Source: Rhodocyclaceae bacterium (GTDB lineage Bacteria; Pseudomonadota; Gammaproteobacteria; Burkholderiales; Rhodocyclaceae). Taken from it: a stretch of 64,000 nucleotides of DNA. Position numbers and translations under genes: made by a program. Under the pieces are notes generated by a model. The model ran no database searches. It had not been told where the DNA came from and worked only from the letters and a program-made list of their open reading frames with translations. The stretch spans positions 1-64,000 of the forward strand of contig JALNXH010000009.1 of assembly GCA_023230455.1 (NCBI GenBank). Reading direction: 5' to 3'. Below are positions 8,952 through 17,045 of this stretch, in pieces (the first letter of the stretch is position 1; each line of letters starts with the position of its first letter).

Positions 8952-10295
8952 ATGAACGAATCCAGCAAAGACAACGCAATCCCCACGAAAATTGATCTTC
9001 TGATCCACCCCCGATGGGTAGTCCCCATCGAACCGCGGGGTATCGTCCTGGAAGATCATGCAATTGCCGTACATGGCGGCCGCATTGTCGGGTTACTGCC
9101 CGCGAACGAGGCTCGCAACCGGTTCGAAGCCACCGATACGGTCCATCTCGGAGAGCACGTACTGCTTCCAGGGCTGGTCAACCTGCACACCCACGCGGCA
9201 ATGAGCCTGCTCCGCGGCTATGCAGACGACCTTCCGTTGATGCGCTGGCTGGAAGATAAAATCTGGCCAACGGAAGGACGCTGGGTGTCGCCGGACTTCG
9301 TCCATACCGGTACCCGGCTGGCGGCAGCCGAAATGCTGCGTGGCGGAGTCACCTGTTGTCAGGATATGTATTTTTTCCCCGAAACCGCCGCGGAAGCCTT
9401 CGTCGAATCGGGAATCCGCGCAGTAATCGGCATCGCGGTGATCGAATTTCCGACCCAATACGCCGCCGACGCTTCTGATTGCCTAGCAAAAGGTCTGGCC
9501 GCGCGGGACCGATTTCGTGACACCGAACAACTGTCATTCACGCTAGCGCCACATGCCCCGTATACCGTGTCCGATGCCAGCTTCGAACGGATTGCAACCC
9601 TCGCCGCGCAATTGGGCCTGGCGGTGCAGATCCATCTACACGAAACCCGGCAAGAGGTCGAAGACAGCCTCAAGCAATACGGCATGCGCCCGCTACAGCG
9701 TTTACAACGTCTCGGCCTTCTCGGCCCCGACCTGATCGCGGTACACGGCGTTAATTTCAATGACAACGATCTTGAACTGCTCGCCCAGCACGGTAGCAGC
9801 ATTGCGCATTGTCCAAGCTCGAACATGAAGCTCGCCAGCGGTGCTGCCCCTATCGCGACGGCCCTGGCCTGCGGGATCCGGGTCGGACTCGGTACCGACA
9901 GTGCCGCCAGTAACAACCGCCTGGATTTGTTTCAGGAAATGCGCCATGCCGCTCTCCTCGGCAAGCTCGTGGCCTGCGATGCAGCGGCACTCGATGCTCA
10001 CACCGTGCTGCGCATGGCAACCCTGGATGGCGCAGCGGCCCTCGGCCTGGATCGGTCGATCGGCAGCATAGAAACCGGGAAGCTGGCCGACCTCTGCGCC
10101 GTCCGACTTGACGACTGGATGATCCAACCCTGCTTCGACCCAGCCTCGCACTTGGTCTACGCCGCCGGCCGGGAACATGTCAGCCATGTTTGGGTCGAAG
10201 GTCGGTCTGTTGTTTCCAACAGTCACTTTGATGACATAGACGTGAGCAAACTACTCGCTGCCGTACGTTTGTGGCAAAATCGCCTCTGTAGATAG
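8952..10295 (+). CDS. mtaD: 5-methylthioadenosine / S-adenosylhomocysteine deaminase (TRZ/ATZ amidohydrolase)
   Basis: 447 residues. A metal-dependent amidohydrolase that deaminates the adenine ring of methylthioadenosine, S-adenosylhomocysteine or 5'-deoxyadenosine. The metal site is visible as NLHTHAAMSLLRG, then HLHET, HGVNF and finally GTDSAASNN with the catalytic Asp. The gene precedes an OmpA-family gene and ubiG, a SAM-using methyltransferase, which suits a role in clearing SAM by-products. The exact substrate within the family is not decided by sequence. The start at 8952 lacks a Shine-Dalgarno site. Confidence 0.88.
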   Translation: MNESSKDNAIPTKIDLLIHPRWVVPIEPRGIVLEDHAIAVHGGRIVGLLPANEARNRFEATDTVHLGEHVLLPGLVNLHTHAAMSLLRGYADDLPLMRWLEDKIWPTEGRWVSPDFVHTGTRLAAAEMLRGGVTCCQDMYFFPETAAEAFVESGIRAVIGIAVIEFPTQYAADASDCLAKGLAARDRFRDTEQLSFTLAPHAPYTVSDASFERIATLAAQLGLAVQIHLHETRQEVEDSLKQYGMRPLQRLQRLGLLGPDLIAVHGVNFNDNDLELLAQHGSSIAHCPSSNMKLASGAAPIATALACGIRVGLGTDSAASNNRLDLFQEMRHAALLGKLVACDAAALDAHTVLRMATLDGAAALGLDRSIGSIETGKLADLCAVRLDDWMIQPCFDPASHLVYAAGREHVSHVWVEGRSVVSNSHFDDIDVSKLLAAVRLWQNRLCR

Positions 10296-10377
10296 GTAAT
10301 GCTCGCTTTATTTTCAGCAAGGATTCGAGCGTTGCCTCGCTGACTTGACCGCATCTAAAAAACTAAAGGAATCGCTC

Positions 10378-11034
10378 ATGAAAAACCTCAAACATTCGCT
10401 GCTGCTGGCTGCCCTGTTGGGTAGCACCGTATCCGCCCTGGCACAAACGCCCGGGGTAGACCTGAAAGGCACGACCGCCTACGTCATCGACCAACGGGGT
10501 TACGTTGCCAAAAGCGGTACCGGCCTGTGCTGGCGTACCGGCTACTGGACCCCGGCCCAAGCAATCGCCGAGTGCGATCCTGATCTGGTAAAGAAGGAAG
10601 CGCCGAAGACCCGAGCCATTGAAGCTGCGCCGGCCGCTGCCACACCCAAGCCCGCTGCCGAAAAGATCACCCTCTCGGCCGATGCCCTGTTCGATTTTGA
10701 CAAGGCTGTTCTCCGTCCGGAAGGCAAATCCAAGCTCGACGAATTCGCCGCTAAAGCAAAACAGATCAAGCTTGAAGTCATCATCGCCGTTGGTCACGCA
10801 GACCGCTTCGGTAGCGACAAGTACAACCAAAAGCTTTCCGAGCGCCGCGCTGCTGCGGTCAAGGAATATCTGGTCAGCAAGGGCATCGATGCCAATCGCG
10901 TCTACACGGAAGGCAAGGGCAAGACCCAACCGAAGACCAAGCCGGGCGATTGCAAAGGGCCGAAGAGCAAGAAGGTAATTGCCTGCTTGCAGCCTGACCG
11001 TCGCGTCGATTTCGAAGTGATCGGAACCAAGTAA
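10378..11034 (+). CDS. OmpA-family outer membrane / peptidoglycan-associated protein
   Basis: 218 residues from the ATG at 10378, which has an AAAGGAATC ribosome binding site. Residues 1-22 are a signal peptide ending in ALAQ. The middle (about 25-75) is a short domain with GLCWRTGYWTPAQA and two cysteines (CW...ECD), found in betaproteobacterial OmpA-like proteins. Residues 100-215 are the OmpA C-terminal domain that binds peptidoglycan, with the GHADRFGSDKYNQKLSERRA motif. There is no eight-strand barrel, so this is an OmpA-like anchor and not a classical porin. A strong terminator follows. Confidence 0.9.
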   Translation: MKNLKHSLLLAALLGSTVSALAQTPGVDLKGTTAYVIDQRGYVAKSGTGLCWRTGYWTPAQAIAECDPDLVKKEAPKTRAIEAAPAAATPKPAAEKITLSADALFDFDKAVLRPEGKSKLDEFAAKAKQIKLEVIIAVGHADRFGSDKYNQKLSERRAAAVKEYLVSKGIDANRVYTEGKGKTQPKTKPGDCKGPKSKKVIACLQPDRRVDFEVIGTK

Positions 11035-11054
11035 ACGTCCGCACCTTCGAACAA

Positions 11055-11087
11055 AGGCCCTGCCCTGCAGGGCCTTTTTCTTTTGGA
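11055..11087 (+). terminator. Terminator after the OmpA-family gene
   Basis: Inverted repeat AAAGGCCCTG / CAGGGCCTTT followed by TTTCTTTT, directly downstream of the OmpA-family stop and just ahead of ubiG. Confidence 0.8.
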
Positions 11088-11100
11088 CAATCTCTACATC

Positions 11101-11808
11101 ATGACCCAAACGCCCAATGCCGATCCCCAGGAACTCGCCAAATTCGGCGATCTGGCTCACCGCTGGTGGGATCCAAGTTCAGAATTCAAGCCGTTACATG
11201 ATATCAACCCACTGCGGCTCGATTGGATAGACCGCCACACCGCGCTCTCCGGCAAGAGCGTCCTGGACGTCGGTTGCGGCGGCGGTCTGCTTAGTGAGGG
11301 CATGGCGCAACGCGGCGCCAAAGTAACTGGCATCGATCTTTCGGACAAGGCGCTTGGCGTAGCCCGATTGCATTTGTATGAAAGCGGTCTCAATGTCGAC
11401 TATCGCCAAATCGCCGCTGAAGTATTGGCTGTAGAGTCTCCGGAAAGCTACGACATAGTCACCTGCCTCGAAATGCTTGAGCACGTTCCAGATCCGGCCA
11501 GCATCGTGCAAGCCTGCGCAACGCTGGTAAAACCCGGTGGGCAGGTGTTCTTCTCGACCCTTAACCGAAATCCAAAATCGTATTTATTTGCGGTAATCGG
11601 CGCAGAATATCTGCTCAATCTTTTACCCAAAGGCACACACGACTACGCGAAATTTCTCCGCCCGGCCGAATTGGCGCATTTCGTCCGCGAAGCAGACCTT
11701 GAGATGGAAGAACTCATCGGCATGAGCTACAACCCATTCAGCAAAAGCTATTCACTGGGCAACGACACATCGGTCAACTACCTAATCCGCACGGTACGCA
11801 ATACCTGA
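11101..11808 (+). CDS. ubiG: Ubiquinone biosynthesis O-methyltransferase
   Basis: 235 residues. It performs both O-methylation steps in ubiquinone synthesis. The start is taken as the ATG at 11101 because MTQTPNADPQELAKFGDLAH matches the family N-terminus; a further in-frame codon upstream lies in the terminator. The SAM-binding glycine loop is VLDVGCGGGLLSEGMAQ, and CLEMLEHVPDP and VFFSTLNRNPKSY are UbiG-specific stretches. The stop codon overlaps an ATG (TGATG), the arrangement expected for coupling to a following gph gene, which here is ruined. Confidence 0.95.
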   Translation: MTQTPNADPQELAKFGDLAHRWWDPSSEFKPLHDINPLRLDWIDRHTALSGKSVLDVGCGGGLLSEGMAQRGAKVTGIDLSDKALGVARLHLYESGLNVDYRQIAAEVLAVESPESYDIVTCLEMLEHVPDPASIVQACATLVKPGGQVFFSTLNRNPKSYLFAVIGAEYLLNLLPKGTHDYAKFLRPAELAHFVREADLEMEELIGMSYNPFSKSYSLGNDTSVNYLIRTVRNT

Positions 11809-12118
11809 TGCGGTCCTCTTCGATCTTAACGGTACCCTACCGACACGACTCCTGACTTGGTAGGCGCCCTAAACCGACTGCTTGTAAAGGAAGGGTGGGC
11901 AGCACTGCCAACCGCTCAACTTCGCTCACAGGTTTCCGGCGGCACCTGTACGCTGCTGCTGGCCTGCGAGGATAATCGCCCCCCCGCCGCTTGGCGCTAC
12001 CTGAGAGAAAGCTCAGCCATAGCGGAATGGGGACGCGACCAAATCGTTTCCCATCCGGCGGAAATCCTTGCATTGCTCAACCATATTCGTGCACAAGGCC
12101 TTGAATTCGGCCATTGGC
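11808..12118 (+). pseudogene. gph: Decayed phosphoglycolate phosphatase gene
   Basis: The remnants follow ubiG exactly where gph normally sits. The ATG at 11808 overlaps the ubiG stop. The HAD motif AVLFDLNGTL starts at 11810 in a second frame, and PDLVGALNRLLVKEG starts at 11851 in a third, so at least two frameshifts lie within about 45 bases. The nucleophile of the first HAD motif (DxD) reads Asp-x-Asn, so the second aspartate is lost. Similarity fades around ILALLNHIRAQGLEFG (to about 12118), and the C-terminal half is missing. The permuted tmRNA gene starts right after. Confidence 0.82.
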
Positions 12119-12119
12119 G

Positions 12120-12390
12120 CGCCCATAATTCGCCTACGGTCGTAATTCCGGCAGACTGGAAGCGCTTTGGACGCGGGTTCGATTCCCGCCACCTCCACCA
12201 CTGAGGGGGTGTACTGGCTTCGACAGGGTGAGTGAAGGCGAGCAGGCGACCCGACAGGCGACGGACGTAATCCGCGCAAAACCACAAACGCCAACGATGA
12301 GCGTTTCGCACTGGCCGCTTAAGGCCTGCTGAGGACATAGCCGTCCAATAAACAGAATGGCTATCGGCGGGGGCTTCGGCCCCCGTCGTC
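12120..12390 (+). ncRNA. ssrA: Transfer-messenger RNA, circularly permuted (two-piece) gene
   Basis: The tRNA-like 3' part comes first: a T-arm GCGGGTTCGATTCCCGC and an acceptor strand CACCTCC ending in ACCA at 12200. Only four bases later comes the 5' part, GGGGGTG (12205-12211), followed by the typical TACTGGCTTCGACAGGG. GGGGGTG pairs with CACCTCC over seven pairs, one of them G-U. The tag frame at 12290-12322 encodes ANDERFALAA and stop. This order (acceptor piece, then coding piece) is the permuted form known in some betaproteobacteria, processed into two RNAs. The left end of the acceptor piece is uncertain, by about 30 bases. Confidence 0.9.
12369..12384 (+). terminator. UUCG hairpin at the end of the tmRNA coding piece
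   Basis: GGGGGC, a TTCG loop, then GCCCCC. It is very stable but lacks a clear T-run, so it may be a 3' end structure of the coding piece as much as a terminator. Confidence 0.5.
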
Positions 12391-12421
12391 ATTTCCTGCA
12401 CGCGGGCTACGAGCGCAAGAA

Positions 12422-12458
12422 AAAACCCGCAAAGCCATAGGCAGTGCGGGTTTTCCTT
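12422..12458. terminator. Bidirectional terminator between ssrA and tRNA-Ser
   Basis: AAAACCCGC / GCGGGTTTT stem with a 15-base loop. T-runs follow on both strands, so it can end the plus-strand tmRNA and the minus-strand tRNA-Ser. Confidence 0.75.
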
Positions 12459-12461
12459 TAC

Positions 12462-12554
12462 TGGCGGAGACGGTGGGATTCGAACCCACGATTCCGTTTT
12501 TGACAGAATGCTCCCTTAGCAGGGGAGTGCCTTCGACCTCTCGGCCACGTCTCC
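12462..12554 (-). tRNA. tRNA-Ser (anticodon GCU)
   Basis: 93 bases with an encoded CCA. The acceptor stem GGAGACG pairs with CGTCTCC. The anticodon loop CTGCTAA gives GCU (12518-12520), there is a long class II variable arm, and the T-arm is GTGGGTTCGAATCCCAC. It serves AGC/AGU codons. Confidence 0.95.
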
Positions 12555-12610
12555 AAAAGCGGAGCGCGATGATAACGTTTCACGCCCCTGCGGTCAAACC
12601 ACCTTTGTCT

Positions 12611-13852
12611 TTAGACTGTCGGCTGATCCAGTTCGAAAGCCTTATGCAGTATCCGGACGGCAAGTTCGAGATATTTTTCGTCCACTACGACCGAAATCTT
12701 TATTTCGGATGTGGAGATCATCTGGATGTTGATGCCCTCCTCAGCCAAAGTACGGAACATCTTGCTCGCCACACCCGGATGAGACCGCATACCGACACCA
12801 ACCGCCGAAACCTTGCAGATTTTATTATCGCCAACCACCGCGCGTGCGCCAACATGGGGCTTGACCTGCTCATCGAGAATCTTCAGCGCACGAGGATATT
12901 CGCCGCGGTTTACGGTGAATGAAAAATCGGTCGTACCGTCATGGCCGACGTTCTGAATGATCATGTCGACGTCGATGTTGGCATCGGCAATGGTACCGAG
13001 AATCTGATAGGCAATGCCGGGGCGGTCCGGAACGCCGAGGACGGTGAGCTTGGCTTCGTCGCGATTGAAGGCGATCCCGGAGATGATGGGCTGTTCCATT
13101 TTGCTGTCTTCCTCGAAAGTAATGAGCGTGCCGAGGGTTTCCTTGCCCTCTTCCTCGAAGCTTGAAAGCACACGTAACTTGACCTTGTACTTGCCGGCGA
13201 ATTCAACCGAGCGAATCTGTAGCACCTTCGAACCCAGGCTGGCCATTTCGAGCATTTCTTCGAAAGTGACGTGATCCAGCTTGCGCGCCTCGGGAACGAT
13301 GCGCGGGTCGGTGGTGTAAACGCCATCGACGTCAGTGTAAATTTGGCACTCGTCGGCCTTGAGCGCCGCTGCCAAGGCCACGCCCGATGTATCGGAACCG
13401 CCGCGGCCGAGGGTAGTGATGTTGCCGAGTTCATCCACACCCTGGAAACCAGCAACGATAATTACCGTCCCCCCCTCCAGATCGCGCCGCATATTGGCTT
13501 CTTCTATGTCAAGAATGCGCGCCTTGGTAAACGTGCTATCGGTAAGAATCTTGACTTGGGCTCCGGTGTAGCTACGCGCCTTGACCCCGATGTCATTCAA
13601 GGCCATGGACAACAGCGCAATGCTCACCTGCTCACCGGTAGACACCATTACATCGAGTTCGCGCGGTTCTGGATTTGGTGAAACGTCCTTGGCCAAGGCA
13701 AGCAAGCGGTTGGTTTCGCCGCTCATTGCCGAAACCACGACCACCAGTTGGTGACCGAGCGCCTTCCAGCGGGCAACCCGTCGGGCGACGTTGCGGATGC
13801 GCTCAGGCGAACCCATTGAGGTACCGCCATACTTCTGAACGATCAAAGCCAT
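12611..13852 (-). CDS. lysC: Aspartate kinase
   Basis: 413 residues. First step of the lysine, threonine and methionine pathway. The N-terminal kinase domain begins with IVQKYGGTSMGSPERI (ATP site) and contains FQGVDELGNITTLGRGGSDTS. Two ACT domains follow from about residue 260 (LTVLGVPDRPGIAYQI, and VSAVGVGMRSHPGVASKMF), so feedback control by lysine and/or threonine is expected. The family often has an internal start giving a separate beta subunit; no clear one was found here. A monocistronic gene with no lysine riboswitch in its leader. Confidence 0.96.
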   Translation of the reverse strand: MALIVQKYGGTSMGSPERIRNVARRVARWKALGHQLVVVVSAMSGETNRLLALAKDVSPNPEPRELDVMVSTGEQVSIALLSMALNDIGVKARSYTGAQVKILTDSTFTKARILDIEEANMRRDLEGGTVIIVAGFQGVDELGNITTLGRGGSDTSGVALAAALKADECQIYTDVDGVYTTDPRIVPEARKLDHVTFEEMLEMASLGSKVLQIRSVEFAGKYKVKLRVLSSFEEEGKETLGTLITFEEDSKMEQPIISGIAFNRDEAKLTVLGVPDRPGIAYQILGTIADANIDVDMIIQNVGHDGTTDFSFTVNRGEYPRALKILDEQVKPHVGARAVVGDNKICKVSAVGVGMRSHPGVASKMFRTLAEEGINIQMISTSEIKISVVVDEKYLELAVRILHKAFELDQPTV

Positions 13853-13974
13853 TTTTTAATTAAAGCAAATGCTTACGCAAAACGAGGAGCAGGATTTTAC
13901 CCGATAGGTCAGTTCAGCGGTAAGCCGGGAACGATTCCGTTCGAATTACCCCTACACTGAAAAACATGCTGCCC

Positions 13975-14003
13975 TTGTATGTAATACGTATAGTGTCTAT
14001 ACT
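13975..14003 (+). promoter_or_regulatory. Promoter of the Xre-type gene with overlapping palindrome
   Basis: TTGTAT (13975-13980), exactly 17 bases, then TATACT (13998-14003): a good sigma-70 promoter. The perfect inverted repeat GTATA-GTGTC-TATAC (13988-14002) covers the spacer and most of the -10, the place expected for a self-repressing operator. Confidence 0.6.
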
Positions 14004-14010
14004 TTTAGAT

Positions 14011-14028
14011 ATATAACTTCGGTTATAT
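14011..14028 (+). promoter_or_regulatory. 5' leader stem-loop with TTCG tetraloop
   Basis: ATATAAC, TTCG, GTTATAT: a 7-pair stem closed by C-G on a UUCG loop. It lies 8 bases after the -10, so it would form the very 5' end of the mRNA and could protect it from decay. Confidence 0.45.
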
Positions 14029-14093
14029 GTTTCAAGACGTACGCTTAGGCTAAATGCATTTTTAGAGACCTTATTTCCTTGATGGAGACAACC

Positions 14094-14390
14094 ATGAAAG
14101 CACCCGAAAAAATCGATGCCCGCGAGATTCGCCGCAAACTCGGGCTGAATCAGCAGCAGTTCTGGTCTAAGCTCGGCGTTACGCAGAGCGGCGGTTCACG
14201 GTACGAGAGCGGGCGCAACATGCCGCGCCCGGTTCAACAACTGCTGCGCCTTGTCCATGTGGAGCAGATCGATATCGCCAAGGTTAAGCGCGACGATTTC
14301 GAAGTGGTCGAATTCCTCAAGGCAACCAAGCCGGACCTCTTTAAGGATCTGAAAAAGCAGGCCAAGGCAGCCCACAAGAAGGGCTCCTGA
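14094..14390 (+). CDS. Small Xre/HTH DNA-binding protein
   Basis: 98 residues. The ATG at 14094 is chosen because GGAG lies 8 bases before it; an earlier in-frame ATG has no ribosome binding site. Residues 5-55 are a Cro/C1-type helix-turn-helix: IRRKLGLNQQQFWSKLGVT then SGGSRYESG, the classic Q-x-x-F and S-R-Y-E-x-G pattern. The C-terminal 40 residues are charged and lysine-rich. It stands alone, with no toxin gene beside it, so it is probably a transcription regulator and not an antitoxin. The upstream palindrome suggests it controls itself. Its targets are unknown. Confidence 0.8.
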   Translation: MKAPEKIDAREIRRKLGLNQQQFWSKLGVTQSGGSRYESGRNMPRPVQQLLRLVHVEQIDIAKVKRDDFEVVEFLKATKPDLFKDLKKQAKAAHKKGS

Positions 14391-14401
14391 TGAAGGCAAG
14401 C

Positions 14402-15259
14402 TCAGGGGCTGATCTGAACTTTCAGTCCCTGAGCGACCAAGCGGCGGGCAAGCTCGTCGAACCACTTGGACGTCAGGTGCCCAAGATGCGGTGCATCGGC
14501 TTGCATTGACGGCCGGGCCAGTCCGTAAAGGTGCACGCCACGCAGAATATGCGCCCTCGCTCCGACCCATGCCACATAGGCATCGATGTCTTTGGTAGCA
14601 GGTTCCTTACCGTCAAACTCAAAGAAGCAGCTCTGCAACCACGTCGGACAGAGGCTTGCGCAACACTGTAGACGGCGCTCTACCGCTTCGGTCGGTGTGC
14701 GGGTGCCATTGATGCGGCTGCGCGCGTCGGACGAGATTCCGTCCACCTTGAACCAGACCTCCCCCCCCGCCTCGGCCATTGTCCGCACACCGCGCTGAAC
14801 ACCGGCACGATCCATCAAGCTGCCATTGGTAATCAAGCGCAAAGGCAGCATTCCCCTGAGCCGATGCGCATCTAGAACGGCAACCACACGCCCCACGGCG
14901 TCAGGGAATTCTGCGGCAGCAGTGGGCTCGCCATTGCCGGAGAAAGCCACATCAACCAGATGTCGCATCTTCGCATCGGCTACGCGAGACTCAAGAAAAT
15001 CGCCCTCCAGCACATCCTGCAAAAGGATATCCAGTTCAGTCGCCATCCTTTCCAGATCAATCGGTGGAGGACCGCCGCGCTTGAGATCAGGAACCTGACA
15101 ATAAATACAGCGCCAATTGCAGGCGTTGTTGGGGTTGAGGTTAATGCCGATCGAGATACCGCCAGCCCGTCGCGATACTACTGGATAGACATAAAGCATC
15201 CCGGCGCTGCCGCGGGAATGTTCATTCACATCAAGGAGGATCGGGGGGGAGGCAGACAT
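14402..15259 (-). CDS. Radical SAM protein of unknown substrate
   Basis: 285 residues. The 4Fe-4S radical SAM motif is C47-x3-C51-x2-C54 in NACNWRCIYCQ. The SAM-binding GGE-like segment is SGNGEPTAAAEFPDAV, followed by RLITNGSLMDRAGVQ. No extra C-terminal iron-sulfur motif is obvious. It is divergent from queD, with 45 bases between the start codons. That pairing invites the thought of QueE (7-deazaguanine synthesis), but the N-terminus lacks the QueE signature (F-x-T-x-Q-G-E-G), and this is longer than usual. It is closer in style to the COG0731-type Fe-S oxidoreductases. Function not assigned. Confidence 0.75.
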   Translation of the reverse strand: MSASPPILLDVNEHSRGSAGMLYVYPVVSRRAGGISIGINLNPNNACNWRCIYCQVPDLKRGGPPPIDLERMATELDILLQDVLEGDFLESRVADAKMRHLVDVAFSGNGEPTAAAEFPDAVGRVVAVLDAHRLRGMLPLRLITNGSLMDRAGVQRGVRTMAEAGGEVWFKVDGISSDARSRINGTRTPTEAVERRLQCCASLCPTWLQSCFFEFDGKEPATKDIDAYVAWVGARAHILRGVHLYGLARPSMQADAPHLGHLTSKWFDELARRLVAQGLKVQISP

Positions 15260-15304
15260 GGTGCGGGGCTATAATGCTTGCCCGTCCAGCATAGCACCGT
15301 TCCC

Positions 15305-15760
15305 ATGCAGATCACCCGCCGCCTCGAATTCGATGCCGGCCACCGCATTCCAAACCATCGTAGTCAGTGCCGGCATCTCCACGGGCATCGCTACGTAATC
15401 GAGATCACCTTGTCCGGCGGCATCGTCAACGACGATCGCTCGGCTCAAGACGGCATGGTGATGGATTTCGCTGACGTCAAGTCGATTGCCAAGCAGCATG
15501 TCGCAGACCTGTGGGATCACGCATTCCTGGTCGCCAGGAACGATCACGCCGTAGTGGATTTCCTGGCAACGCTGCCAGGGCATAAAACCGTCATCCTCGA
15601 CCGAGCGCCCACGGCCGAGAATCTAGCGCAACTGGCGTTCGACATCCTGGAACCGTTATACCGCGACAGCTACGGCATTCATCTGTACCTTGAACGCGTA
15701 CGTATCTACGAAACGCCCAACTGCTGGGCCGATGCGCTGCGCTCAGAAGGTATCGGATAA
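15305..15760 (+). CDS. queD: 6-carboxy-5,6,7,8-tetrahydropterin synthase
   Basis: 151 residues from the ATG at 15305, where MQITRRLEFDAGHRI matches the family start. A PTPS-fold enzyme that makes 6-carboxytetrahydropterin from dihydroneopterin triphosphate, for queuosine. The zinc histidines H13, H26 and H28 and the catalytic C22 sit in DAGH and CRHLHGH. WDHAFLV supplies the catalytic Asp-His pair, and the C-terminal ERVRIYETPNCWA contains the conserved substrate Glu. QueD and pyruvoyl-tetrahydropterin synthases look alike; the C-x3-H-x-H spacing favours QueD. Confidence 0.88.
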   Translation: MQITRRLEFDAGHRIPNHRSQCRHLHGHRYVIEITLSGGIVNDDRSAQDGMVMDFADVKSIAKQHVADLWDHAFLVARNDHAVVDFLATLPGHKTVILDRAPTAENLAQLAFDILEPLYRDSYGIHLYLERVRIYETPNCWADALRSEGIG

Positions 15761-15773
15761 CCAGCAACGCGCC

Positions 15774-17045
15774 TCAGGGCAAAATGCGGTCGATGGTGAT
15801 CGCCACGGCAGACGAACCGACTTTCACCGCATCCAGACTCCCCGACAGATCGCCGGGCTTGGCAACAGGATCGCCCGACTTGGCAACGCGAGCCTCGACG
15901 CGCACCGCCTTGAATGACGACAACTTCAACTGCGGGGTCATCGCACTCGAATCATCCAGTGTAAATGCCAACGGCAAATCGGCAACGGTGGCCCGCACTA
16001 CGGCCAGAGGCATGCGCGGCCCCTGTTCGGCGCGCGCAAAAACGAACACCAGATCGCCCGGTGCAGCCTTGGCTTTCAATGCGGATGACAGACTCACCGT
16101 TCCGCGAATCACGGCACTGCCAGCCGCCGCGGGAGCAGGAGCAACCGACGTGGACGTCGTCGCAGGCGGCCGTATGGAAGTGCCACCGCTCATGCGGGTA
16201 CGCGCCTCGGCAATGCCCGCCGAAAGATTGGCAGCATCCTGCGAGTCGGGTGCGACCTTTTTTAACAATCGCTCCCAATAGGTGATCGCCGTGCGGTAAT
16301 CCTGGCGATTGAAAGCCCCGTAGCCGGCAAGATACTGAGCCAGGGGATTTTCGGGGTCCTTCTTCAGTAAAGCGGTGAGCATTTTCAACGCCTCGCCCTC
16401 GATGTGACCTGCGTTTCTGTCCGCAGCCAACTCTATGCGTTCGAGGATCAGCGCCGGCTCCGCATTGGCTGCGGTGCCTGCACGCAGATAAGCCTGCTCG
16501 GCCTCTTCGTAACGCTCTAGCATCTTGTAGGTGCGGCCGAGCATGATCCAGCCTTGCGGATTATCCGGATTCGTTTCCAGCTTTGCGGCCAGCTTTGCGG
16601 CCAGCGGGGCCAAATCGGCCATCGCCCCAGCACTGCCATGAGAAGCTACTTCTTGGGTGCTGCCGGGAACCAGTGCTGCCGGATTTCCCAGCGTGAAATA
16701 CAGCGGTACGGCTATCAGCGGGATCGCTACCATCAACATCACAGCCGTCCGCAGCGAACGTCCATCGCCGTCACCCGCCACGGCGTTGGCCGTGCTGCTG
16801 CGGGTATCCTCGATCAAACGCCGCTCGATCTCGGCATGGGATTCGCGATAATCGGAGTCCGACAAAGCGCCGCCATCGCGTTCGCGGATCAGTTCGGCAA
16901 GTTGATCCCGATAAATCGAAGCGTTGACTGCCCGATTCGTTGCACCGGCGACAACAGATCTGCGACGCAACAACGGAAAACACAGCACCACGACCACGAG
17001 CACCATTAAGACGCCGGCGACGGACCAGAATAAAGCGGCGTTCAT
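15774..17045 (-). CDS. ccmI: Cytochrome c biogenesis protein CcmI
   Basis: 423 residues. Part of the haem lyase complex; it holds apocytochromes for CcmF and CcmH. A membrane segment at residues 5-25 is followed by a cytoplasmic loop (YRDQLAELIRERDGGALSDSDY, typical of CcmI) and a second membrane segment near residue 100 (TAVMLMVAIPLIAVPLYFTLG). TPR repeats follow in the periplasm (NPQGWIMLGRTYKMLERYEEAEQAY), then a C-terminal beta domain. Its start overlaps the ccmH stop by four bases. Last gene of the ccm operon. Confidence 0.92.
   Translation of the reverse strand: MNAALFWSVAGVLMVLVVVVLCFPLLRRRSVVAGATNRAVNASIYRDQLAELIRERDGGALSDSDYRESHAEIERRLIEDTRSSTANAVAGDGDGRSLRTAVMLMVAIPLIAVPLYFTLGNPAALVPGSTQEVASHGSAGAMADLAPLAAKLAAKLETNPDNPQGWIMLGRTYKMLERYEEAEQAYLRAGTAANAEPALILERIELAADRNAGHIEGEALKMLTALLKKDPENPLAQYLAGYGAFNRQDYRTAITYWERLLKKVAPDSQDAANLSAGIAEARTRMSGGTSIRPPATTSTSVAPAPAAAGSAVIRGTVSLSSALKAKAAPGDLVFVFARAEQGPRMPLAVVRATVADLPLAFTLDDSSAMTPQLKLSSFKAVRVEARVAKSGDPVAKPGDLSGSLDAVKVGSSAVAITIDRILP

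Noticed and set aside
12013..12401. Open frames on the minus strand across the tmRNA
   Set aside because: They run opposite structured RNA and the decayed gph and have no recognisable protein motif.
13853..13974. Possible lysine riboswitch ahead of lysC
   Set aside because: The spacer upstream of lysC is short and I see none of the conserved multi-helix core.
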